DNA from: Chitinophagaceae bacterium UBA5175
GTDB lineage: Bacteria; Bacteroidota; Bacteroidia; Chitinophagales; Chitinophagaceae
Reading direction: 5' to 3'
DNA: 16,949 nucleotides
NCBI GenBank assembly: GCA_002413325.1
Contig: DHWT01000293.1
Span: 1 to 16,949, forward strand
Made by a program: the position numbers and the translations under genes. This document shows, in pieces, positions 1 to 5,791 of the stretch (position 1 is the first letter of the stretch; each line of letters opens with the position of its first letter). Below the pieces are notes generated by a model. It did no database searches. It had not been told where the DNA came from and saw only the letters and a program-made list of their open reading frames with translations.

Positions 1-568
1 TGCATATCCTCACACCTTTGATCAGTTCAGTGGGCACCGCGGGAATATTTACATTCAGGACCGTATGTTTATCCAGTCTGGTAGCCAGCATTTGCTGTAC
101 AACGAGTCGGGCGTATTTACGGGCTCCTGTAAAGTCTGCTTCCACGCTGTGGTCCAGCAAAGAAAATCCGGCGGAAGGGATGCTTTCGATGGCAGCTTCC
201 ACGGCGGCAGACATGGTGCCGGAATAAATGACGTTGATGGAATGGTTGGCTCCATGGTTGATCCCGCTGAGACAGATATCCGGTTTGCGGTGCAGGACTT
301 TATCCACGGCCAGTTTTACGCAATCCACCGGTGTACCCGAACACTGCCAGGCTTCGATGCCTTCAAAACTGGTAACGGAATGCAGGCGGAGGGGTAAACC
401 GATGGTAATGGCATGGCCCATACCCGACTGGGGTTTATCCGGTGCAACGACCACTACTTTTCCCAGATCTTTTACAGCTTCCACGAGGTTGAGGATGCCC
501 GGTGCCATGATCCCATCGTCGTTGGTGATCAGGATGACCGGTACATCTTTCTTCTTTGATTTAGACAT
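1..568 (-). CDS. surE: 5'/3'-nucleotidase SurE, partial (C-terminus beyond the window)
   Basis: SurE is a divalent-metal-dependent phosphatase that releases phosphate from nucleoside 5'- and 3'-monophosphates; it is cytoplasmic and linked to stress and stationary-phase survival. The frame starts at the ATG at 568 and stays open to position 1, giving about 189 codons. Family members are around 250-260 residues, so roughly the last quarter lies outside. The N-terminus carries the hallmark ITNDDG (N16, D17, D18). It is followed by VVVAPDKPQSGMGHAIT with the metal-ligand serine S48, then SGTPVDCVK (77-85) and LSGINHGAN with metal-ligand N104. The set and order of these motifs match SurE closely. 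It is divergent from atpG with 84 bp between them. The two plus-strand frames over this region are shadows. Identity is firm; only the missing C-terminus limits it. Confidence 0.95.
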   Translation of the reverse strand, partial: MSKSKKKDVPVILITNDDGIMAPGILNLVEAVKDLGKVVVVAPDKPQSGMGHAITIGLPLRLHSVTSFEGIEAWQCSGTPVDCVKLAVDKVLHRKPDICLSGINHGANHSINVIYSGTMSAAVEAAIESIPSAGFSLLDHSVEADFTGARKYARLVVQQMLATRLDKHTVLNVNIPAVPTELIKGVRIC

Positions 569-584
569 AGTTATAAAGGGGTTG

Positions 585-592
585 CGAAAGTA
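585..592 (-). promoter_or_regulatory. candidate -7 element of surE
   Basis: On the minus strand this reads TACTTTCG, close to the Bacteroidota -7 consensus TAnnTTTG (one mismatch, the TTCG variant). It lies 16 bp upstream of the surE ATG and would give a leader of about 10-12 nt. I see no convincing -33 TTTG partner, so this is a motif match only. Confidence 0.35.
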
Positions 593-594
593 CT

Positions 595-631
595 ATTTTT
601 TTCCTGCTTTTAAGTTGTTACGCTACCTTTG
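595..631 (+). promoter_or_regulatory. candidate promoter of atpG
   Basis: TACCTTTG at 624-631 is an exact match to the Bacteroidota sigma-A -7 consensus TAnnTTTG. A T-rich run at 595-601 sits where the -33 box is expected, about 22 bp upstream, though it lacks the final G of TTTG. The implied start is near 636-638, giving a leader of about 15 nt before the atpG ATG at 653. With the opposing surE element it makes a compact divergent promoter region. Confidence 0.5.
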
Positions 632-652
632 CACCCGGCTTAAAATACCCAT

Positions 653-1534
653 ATGGCAGGACAACTGAAGGAAGTTCGTAACCGGATCAAATCCATCCAG
701 AGCACGCAGCAGATTACCAAGGCTATGAAGATGATCAGCGCCACCAAACTGCGCAAAGCCCAGGAAGCCATTCAGCAAATGCGTCCCTATTCCAAAAAAC
801 TGCAGCAGGTGCTTGGCAATATTGTCAGTAATGCAGAGGGTGATATGAGCTCTTCCCTGTCCACGGCAAGACCGGTTGAAAAGGTATTGCTGATCCTGAT
901 CACGAGCGACCGGTCATCCTGCGGTGCCTACAATTCCACCCTGATTAAACTGGCAAAAGCCACCATGCAGGGAAAATATCCTGCACAAACGGCCAAGGGC
1001 AATACAGTCATCTGGAGCATTGGTAAAAAGGGCTATGAACATTTCCTGAAAAACAACTATAAAGTAAACGGAGAATTCCGCGATATATTTCAAAACCTGC
1101 GCTTTGAGTCTGTTCAGCTTTGTGCACAGGCTGCCGTCAAAGCATTTGAAAACCGCGAGTTCGATGCGATCGATATCGTGTACAGTGAATTTAAAAATGC
1201 CGCTTCCCAGAATTTCGTGGTAGAACCTTTCCTGCCCATTCCAAAATCGAATAAGACACCCGGCGCCCCTTCCAGCGACTTCATATTTGAGCCTTCCAAA
1301 GAAGTGATCCTGGCTGAGCTCATGCCTAAGATCCTCAACACCCAGCTGTTTAAGGCTGTCCTGGATGCCAATGCCTCCGAACACGGTGCCCGGATGACAG
1401 CCATGGATAAGGCCACTGAAAATGCCAACGAGATCCTGCGCAGCCTTCGCATTTCATATAACCGCGCCCGCCAGGCAGCCATTACCACCGAACTGACAGA
1501 AATTGTTTCCGGGGCTGCAGCACTGCAGGGATAA
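653..1534 (+). CDS. atpG: F1Fo ATP synthase gamma subunit
   Basis: This is the central rotor shaft of the F1 sector, coupling proton flow through Fo to catalysis in the alpha3-beta3 ring on the cytoplasmic face of the inner membrane. At 293 aa it has normal family length. The N-terminal helix has the classic pattern MAGQLKEVRNRIKSI-QSTQQITKAMKMISATKLRKA (residues 1-36). The C-terminal helix has the matching signature NRARQAAITTELTEIVSGAAAL near 270-291. These two helices form the coiled-coil shaft. The ATG at 653 gives exactly the expected MAGQLKEVR start. In many bacteria atpG lies directly after atpA. Here the upstream neighbour is divergent surE and the downstream one is scpB, so the gene appears to be transcribed alone from its own promoter. 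No other ATP synthase gene is in the window. Confidence 0.97.
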   Translation: MAGQLKEVRNRIKSIQSTQQITKAMKMISATKLRKAQEAIQQMRPYSKKLQQVLGNIVSNAEGDMSSSLSTARPVEKVLLILITSDRSSCGAYNSTLIKLAKATMQGKYPAQTAKGNTVIWSIGKKGYEHFLKNNYKVNGEFRDIFQNLRFESVQLCAQAAVKAFENREFDAIDIVYSEFKNAASQNFVVEPFLPIPKSNKTPGAPSSDFIFEPSKEVILAELMPKILNTQLFKAVLDANASEHGARMTAMDKATENANEILRSLRISYNRARQAAITTELTEIVSGAAALQG

Positions 1535-1575
1535 TTCGGAAATCTGAGAATTTCGGAATGTGGGTGAATTGTGGG
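1535..1575 (+). repeat. degenerate AATT-type short repeat array, left arm
   Basis: Directly after the atpG stop, the sequence runs through degenerate 8-9 bp units: TTCGG / AAATCTGAG / AATTTCGG / AATGTGGG / TGAATTGTGGG. The reverse complement of the facing array at 1644-1676 gives a similar series. The best-matching segments are GGAAATCTGAGAATT (1538-1552) and AATTCTCAAATTCC (1662-1675), complementary apart from one gap and one mismatch. The array could act as a weak transcript end for atpG, but there is no T-tract. Confidence 0.5.
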
Positions 1576-1643
1576 CATCTCCCGAGGCGTATGATTAGAA
1601 TTTGATCCCCATTTATATAATTTGCACTGGATCGAACTGGTAT

Positions 1644-1676
1644 TTAATTCTGAATTTCCCTAATTCTCAAATTCCC
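1644..1676 (+). repeat. degenerate AATT-type short repeat array, right arm
   Basis: The units AATTCTG / AATTTCCCT / AATTCTCA / AATTCCC run right up to the scpB start codon at 1679. They are inverted relative to the array after atpG. This array occupies the place where a ribosome-binding site would be, and no Shine-Dalgarno sequence is visible. The two arrays flank about 70 bp of spacer (1576-1643). Confidence 0.5.
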
Positions 1677-1678
1677 AT

Positions 1679-2365
1679 ATGGAACTTTCTGATTTAATCC
1701 CGCACATTGAAGCACTGATTTTCGCCAGTGATAAGCCACTGACGGCCATGGAAATAACCGAACTGCTCAACAATGCATTTGGTTTCATGGACGATAAACT
1801 CACCCTTGAACAAATACAAACCGGCATCGAAGGGATCGTGGATAAATACCGTTCTGAATTTTATCCTTTCGAAGTAAGGGAAAGCGGCGGCGGATGGCAG
1901 TTCCTTTCCAAAAAAGCGTTCCATAAAACCATTGCCCAGCTAAACGGGGAGAAATTCCTCAAACGCCTTTCCACCGCTGCGCTTGAAACCCTGTCGATCG
2001 TGGCATACAAACAACCCATCACCAAAGGAGAAATCGAATCCATCCGGGGCGTAAACAGCGATTATTCCATCCAGAAACTTTTGGAAAAGGAACTCATCGT
2101 GATTATGGGCCGTAATGAAGACATGCCGGGCAAACCCCTGATTTATACTACGTCCAAATCCTTCATGGATTATTTTGGCATCAACCAGACGGCCGACCTG
2201 CCACGCCTGCGGGAAGTAGTGGGGGAAAGCCTGGAAGAACCATCCCTGATAAATTATACACCCGCAACCATAGAAATTAATACAGCCCTGGTGGTAAGCG
2301 AAGAAGGTGAACTGCTGGAGAATAATACGGCATCTGGAGATCCGGGAGAGGAAGACCCGTCTTAA
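1679..2365 (+). CDS. scpB: segregation and condensation protein ScpB
   Basis: ScpB is a kleisin-associated subunit that binds ScpA and the SMC ATPase to form the bacterial condensin needed for chromosome compaction and segregation. The 228-aa product has the usual two winged-helix domains. The first, about residues 1-95, starts LIPHIEALIFASDKPLTAMEI. The second, about 98-175, contains the strongly conserved LSTAALETLSIVAYKQPITKGEIESIRGVNS and later GRNEDMPGKPLIYTTSKSFMDYFGI. The last 40 residues are acidic and probably disordered (EEGELLE...GEEDPS). The start at 1679 is the first in-frame ATG, and the family motif begins at residue 7. scpA is not adjacent. Downstream, 84 bp separate it from lysA. 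Confidence 0.95.
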   Translation: MELSDLIPHIEALIFASDKPLTAMEITELLNNAFGFMDDKLTLEQIQTGIEGIVDKYRSEFYPFEVRESGGGWQFLSKKAFHKTIAQLNGEKFLKRLSTAALETLSIVAYKQPITKGEIESIRGVNSDYSIQKLLEKELIVIMGRNEDMPGKPLIYTTSKSFMDYFGINQTADLPRLREVVGESLEEPSLINYTPATIEINTALVVSEEGELLENNTASGDPGEEDPS

Positions 2366-2410
2366 GCCTAAAGCATATTGATTATTTCAATAAAAAGGCC
2401 ACGGGTCCTG

Positions 2411-2444
2411 TTCGTTTAAAATCGCGATACCGTATGTATATTCG
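2411..2444 (+). promoter_or_regulatory. candidate promoter of lysA, possibly leaderless
   Basis: TATATTCG (2437-2444) resembles the Bacteroidota -7 box TAnnTTTG in its TTCG form. TTCG (2411-2414) or TTTA (2415-2418) lies at a suitable -33 distance. The box ends only 5 bp before the lysA ATG at 2450, so transcription would begin at or next to the start codon. This is a motif match only. Confidence 0.35.
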
Positions 2445-2449
2445 CGAAT

Positions 2450-3664
2450 ATGACTTCATCCCTTTCCCATTCCGAACTCATCTCCATTGCTGAAGAATAT
2501 GGAACCCCGCTTTACGTTTATCATGCCGAGAAAATAAAAGAGCAATACGGCAAACTGCAAAATGCTTTCGGCCATACCAACACCATTTTTTTCTATGCCT
2601 GCAAGGCACTCACCAATGTAAACATCCTCCGGTATATCCGGAACCTGGGTGCCAATGTGGACTGTAGTTCCGTTAACGAAGTGAAACTCGCACTGCACGC
2701 CGGATTTCCTGCTTCCCGTATACTCTATACATCCAACGGGATCGACTTTGACGAAATCAAAGAAGCGAAGGAACTTGGCGTATACATCAATATAGACAGT
2801 CTTTCCAACCTGGAAAAATTCGGGATGGCTTTCGGTCATTCATACCCGGTAGGTGTACGCCTGCGCCCGAATATCCTGGCAGGCGGTAATATAAAAATTT
2901 CCACGGGTCACGATAAAAGCAAATTCGGTATACCGGTAGACCAGGTCGACCGCATCCTGAAGCTGGTGGATGCATACCAGCTGCGCATCAGCGACCTGCA
3001 TATCCATACCGGCAGTGAAATAAAGGACGTGGATGTTTTCCTGAAGGGGGTGGATGTGTTGTTCGACATCGCACCCCATTTTGAACACCTGGAATTCATT
3101 GACCTGGGCGGCGGATTTAAAGTGGCGAGCAAGGCGGGTGAACAGGAAACGGATATTCCACTCCTGGCTGAAAAAGTTGGCCGGGCTTTCGCCAATCATC
3201 CCTATAAAAACGGGAAAAAACTTCAGGTCTGGTTTGAACCCGGTAAATTCCTGGTAAGTGCAGCCGGTCATTTTATCACGAAGGTGAATGTGCTGAAAGA
3301 AACCAGTGCGGCTGAATTTGTGAGCGTGAACAGCGGTTTCAACCACCTGATACGTCCGATGTTTTATGATGCCTATCATCATATAGAAAATATCAGTAAC
3401 CCGGAAGGGCCTATGAAAAATTATTCGGTTGTCGGGAATATCTGCGAAACGGACACTTTTGCATGGGACCGGCCACTGAACGAAGTCCGGGAAGGCGATT
3501 ACCTGGTATTTCGTAATGCCGGCGCCTATGGTTTCGAAATGTCATCCAATTTCAATTCCCGCTTCAAACCGGCCGAAGTGCTGGCGATGGAAGGTAAAAC
3601 CCACCTGATCCGCCGCAGGGACCAGTTTGATGATTTGTTGCGCAACCAGGTGGAAGTGATTTAA
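2450..3664 (+). CDS. lysA: diaminopimelate decarboxylase
   Basis: LysA is a PLP enzyme that removes CO2 from meso-diaminopimelate to make L-lysine, the last step of the DAP lysine pathway, in the cytosol. The 404-aa product is a fold-type III decarboxylase, with an alanine-racemase-like barrel followed by a C-terminal beta domain. Visible residues are the Schiff-base lysine K52 in FFYACKALTN, the HIHTGS strand (H184, H186, G188, S189) that contacts PLP, and the glycine loop DLGGGF. The EPGK substrate/phosphate segment is also present. The CETD motif (C332, E333, D335) contributes the active-site cysteine across the dimer, followed by GAYG near the C-terminus. The start at 2450 gives a normal N-terminus. 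It lies 11 bp before the peptidase gene at 3676, so the two are probably cotranscribed. An arginine or carboxynorspermidine decarboxylase is possible in this fold, but the CETD context and length favour LysA. Confidence 0.92.
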   Translation: MTSSLSHSELISIAEEYGTPLYVYHAEKIKEQYGKLQNAFGHTNTIFFYACKALTNVNILRYIRNLGANVDCSSVNEVKLALHAGFPASRILYTSNGIDFDEIKEAKELGVYINIDSLSNLEKFGMAFGHSYPVGVRLRPNILAGGNIKISTGHDKSKFGIPVDQVDRILKLVDAYQLRISDLHIHTGSEIKDVDVFLKGVDVLFDIAPHFEHLEFIDLGGGFKVASKAGEQETDIPLLAEKVGRAFANHPYKNGKKLQVWFEPGKFLVSAAGHFITKVNVLKETSAAEFVSVNSGFNHLIRPMFYDAYHHIENISNPEGPMKNYSVVGNICETDTFAWDRPLNEVREGDYLVFRNAGAYGFEMSSNFNSRFKPAEVLAMEGKTHLIRRRDQFDDLLRNQVEVI

Positions 3665-3675
3665 ATTTTTATGCT

Positions 3676-5280
3676 ATGCCGATTCGCATGACAGACGATC
3701 CGGTGCAGCCGGACGACAACGGGGGTGGTTTTGAGGGCGGAGACCCTGGCCGGGGTGGCGGGGGCGGCGGCGGACTTTTTGGCCTGCTCCCGCTGGTATT
3801 CAGCCTGATCCGTGGACCGAAAAGCCTGCTCCTGATCATCGCACTGGGTATTGGCGCTTATTTCTTATTGGGCCGGGGGGGCGGATGCAATGGAGCCGGG
3901 ATCGTGCAACAGGTTCAGCAGTTGGCAACCGGCGGGATCCTGGATCCCCGGGTGTTTGACAAGGCCAAAGTATATGAATCGCTTTCGGATGATGACACCA
4001 GGAATCCGTTGCCAGAATCCGCCAACCTGCAGAAATATGCGCCGCCAGTAGGCGACCAGGGAAAACAGGGCAGTTGCGTGGCATGGAGCAGCGCCTATGG
4101 AGCGCGTACCATCCTGGAATCTGCCAGAACAGGGTCAGATCCGAATGCTTTAAAATTCAGTCCCGCTTTTTTATATAACCAGATCAGCCTGGATGGTTGC
4201 GAGGGATCGTATATTAACCGGGCCATGGATTTCATGAGCCAGAAAGGTTCGGTTCCCTACGAAGCATTCCCTTATACCGACCAGGACTGCAAAAGGCAGC
4301 CTGATCCCCAATTACTGGATCAGGCCAGGCAATTCCGTATGCGCGGGGCGAACCGGCTAACCGTGGGCGAAAGAACGGACCAGATAGATCTGCGCGCAAT
4401 AAAAGAAAATCTTTCCCAGGGAGCCCCGGTTGTTATTGGCATGATGGTGGGCGGATCCTATATGCAGCCCATGATGGGACAGGATGTCTGGAACCCCACG
4501 CAGGACGATGCGAGCATGATGGGATTTGGAGGCCATGCCCAGTGCGTGGTTGGATATGATGACACAAAATACGGGGGCGCATTCCTGCTCATGAACAGCT
4601 GGGGACCGCAATGGGGCAATAACGGGTTTGCCTGGGTCAGGTATAAACATTTTAAGTATTTTGTGAGGGAAGCCTACGGACTGGAAGCCATGCCGGCCGT
4701 GGGGGAGGCAGCGAATAAACCTTTTGAATGCGAAGTGGGCCTGGTGCAGGTAAAATCTGATGGGAAGAAAATGGTGGCCGGGGATTATATCCCTTTAAAA
4801 AGAACGGCAGAAAACATTTTTGAAACGATGGGCATCGTAAAACGGGGTACCCGGTTCAAAATGGAAATTCGCAACCAGTCGGAGTGTTATATTTATGTAT
4901 TCGGAAGGGAAACCGACGGTAGCAGTTATACGCTGTTTCCTTATCCCCGGGCTGACGATCCCACTAAATCAAAATATTCTCCTTTCTGCGGCATCACCGG
5001 GTACCGTTTGTTTCCTAAGGATAAAAGTATGGAGCCGGACAGTATCGGCACGAAGGACCTGATGGCCGTGGTGGTGAGTAAGGACAGCCTGAACTGGAGC
5101 GCGCTCAATGATAAGATCAACCGGAACAAAACAGGGGATTATGCAGCCGGAATCCGGTCGGCCCTGGGTGTAAGCACGCAATTTATCCAGGCCGATGTTT
5201 CCCAAAAAGGGAATATTCATTTCAGGGGAGGCGGGAACAGTAACAGGCTGGTGGTCTGTATCGTGGAGGTAAATAAATAA
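3676..5280 (+). CDS. membrane-anchored papain-like (C1A) cysteine peptidase with DUF4384-like C-terminal domain
   Basis: The 534-aa product has four parts. Residues 1-33 are acidic, then glycine-rich, ending in a run of seven glycines. Residues 34-66 hold two hydrophobic stretches, the second a clear membrane helix (about 51-65). Residues 100-335 form a C1A papain-type catalytic domain. Residues 350-510 resemble DUF4384 (VKRGTRFKMEIRNQ, YIYVFGRETDGSSYTLFPYP). The catalytic set is complete: oxyanion Gln128, nucleophile Cys134 (QGKQGSCVAWS), His287 (GGHAQCVVGYD) and Asn307 (LLMNSWGPQWGNNGFAWV). An active thiol peptidase is therefore likely, probably displayed outside the cytoplasm. There is no lipobox or classical cleavable signal. 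An ATG at 3671 is out of frame, and the ATG at 3688 (residue 5) is an alternative start. It follows lysA by 11 bp and ends at a terminator. Substrate and role are unknown; a link to lysine or cell-wall metabolism is only suggested by position. Confidence 0.85.
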   Translation: MPIRMTDDPVQPDDNGGGFEGGDPGRGGGGGGGLFGLLPLVFSLIRGPKSLLLIIALGIGAYFLLGRGGGCNGAGIVQQVQQLATGGILDPRVFDKAKVYESLSDDDTRNPLPESANLQKYAPPVGDQGKQGSCVAWSSAYGARTILESARTGSDPNALKFSPAFLYNQISLDGCEGSYINRAMDFMSQKGSVPYEAFPYTDQDCKRQPDPQLLDQARQFRMRGANRLTVGERTDQIDLRAIKENLSQGAPVVIGMMVGGSYMQPMMGQDVWNPTQDDASMMGFGGHAQCVVGYDDTKYGGAFLLMNSWGPQWGNNGFAWVRYKHFKYFVREAYGLEAMPAVGEAANKPFECEVGLVQVKSDGKKMVAGDYIPLKRTAENIFETMGIVKRGTRFKMEIRNQSECYIYVFGRETDGSSYTLFPYPRADDPTKSKYSPFCGITGYRLFPKDKSMEPDSIGTKDLMAVVVSKDSLNWSALNDKINRNKTGDYAAGIRSALGVSTQFIQADVSQKGNIHFRGGGNSNRLVVCIVEVNK

Positions 5281-5284
5281 AAAA

Positions 5285-5321
5285 GACAGCCACCTTCCGG
5301 TGGCCGTCCAAATCTGTTTTT
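5285..5321 (+). terminator. intrinsic terminator of the lysA-peptidase unit
   Basis: The hairpin GAC-A-GCCACC (5285-5294), loop TTCC (5295-5298), GGTGGC-C-GTC (5299-5308) has nine pairs with one internal A/C mismatch. After a short spacer comes TTTTT at 5317-5321. An A-run lies upstream of the stem. It starts 5 bp after the peptidase stop codon. Confidence 0.85.
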
Positions 5322-5487
5322 AAAGAGTCATCAAAATTTAGTTTTCCGTCAAGAAAAGGTACAGATTTTAGTGGTTTTCAATACTGGATCTTCTTAGTGT
5401 TTTCAGCAGGATAAGGAGGGTTCAGGGGTCGTCAACATTTTTTTCAAGGTATTGGATCTCGAATTCACAGGTTAAATATTTTGAAAG

Positions 5488-5575
5488 CTTTCGGTTCTCA
5501 TTGGATTCGTTCGGTTTTCATCGGGATGGTTCCATTCGGGTTTTCTTCGGATACTTTCGGTTTTCATCGGATTGG
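5488..5575 (+). repeat. four imperfect tandem copies of a TTCGGTTTTCATCGG-type unit
   Basis: Copies begin (at TTCGG) at 5490, 5510, 5535 and 5556, so the period is 20-25 bp. They read CTTTCGGTTCTCATTGGATT, TTCGGTTTTCATCGGGATGG, TTCGGGTTTTCTTCGGATA and CTTTCGGTTTTCATCGGATT. The first and last copies are most alike. Nothing in the sequence gives a function. Confidence 0.7.
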
Positions 5576-5698
5576 CGCGTCAACAATACAAAGATGCAAA
5601 GCCTTTCACGCTTCCCATAAGTTATTCGACCGGGGCGGTAAAACCTTCGATTTTCGGGGCAAAAAGGACGATAAACGAATTTTATGGGGCAGGAACTA

Positions 5699-5747
5699 GG
5701 TATAAGCACTTATGGCATAAGCCATAAGGCCGCTCGTAGCATATACC
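5699..5747 (+). promoter_or_regulatory. nested inverted repeats upstream of the M1 peptidase gene
   Basis: CTTATGGC (5709-5716), loop ATAA, GCCATAAG (5721-5728) is a perfect 8-bp stem. It sits inside the outer pair GGTATA (5699-5704) and TATACC (5742-5747). There is no T-tract, so a terminator is unlikely. It lies 45-90 bp before the start codon and could be an operator or a structured leader. Function is inferred from position only. Confidence 0.45.
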
Positions 5748-5791
5748 GGGTCTTACACGTTCCGTGATAGAAAAATGTACTTAATTAAAAT

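Larger units (their letters stand above)
5322..5791. other. 470-bp gene-free stretch
   Basis: I see no credible coding sequence here. The frames that stay open (72 and 63 codons) have low-complexity products and no ribosome-binding site. The stretch holds four imperfect copies of a TTCGGTTTTCATCGG-type repeat (5488-5575), a perfect 8-bp-stem hairpin (5709-5728) nested inside GGTATA...TATACC (5699-5747), and the leader of the M1 peptidase gene. No clear TAnnTTTG box was found for that gene. Confidence 0.6.

Noticed and set aside
390..394. GMEYP in the M1 peptidase (residues 390-394 of the protein, nucleotides 6959-6973) as a loss of the GAMEN exopeptidase motif
   Set aside because: The glutamate is retained and this variant is, as far as I know, normal in secreted Bacteroidota M1 proteins; not evidence of inactivation. 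The coordinates given in this entry are residue numbers.
18..668. Plus-strand open frames (69, 110 and 146 codons) across 18-668
   Set aside because: They lie over surE on the other strand, whose frame carries all family motifs; their products are low in recognisable features.
914..1578. Minus-strand frames of 154-156 codons opposite atpG
   Set aside because: Shadows of a clearly identified gene; two mutually overlapping frames with no domain pattern.
1601..1624. TTTG...ATAATTTG as a promoter for scpB
   Set aside because: The box reads ATAATTTG instead of TAnnTTTG and the gap to the upstream TTTG is about 12 bp, too short for a Bacteroidota promoter.
2840..3382. 180-codon minus-strand frame opposite lysA
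   Set aside because: Long but antisense to a fully motif-supported decarboxylase; no start context and no family resemblance.
5488..5575. Repeats considered as a CRISPR array
   Set aside because: Units are imperfect, period only 20-25 bp with no unique spacers of constant length, and no cas gene is present.
5481..5709. Two opposing open frames (72 codons +, 63 codons -) in the gene-free stretch
   Set aside because: The plus frame starts at TTG and mostly translates the tandem repeats; neither has a ribosome-binding site or plausible composition.
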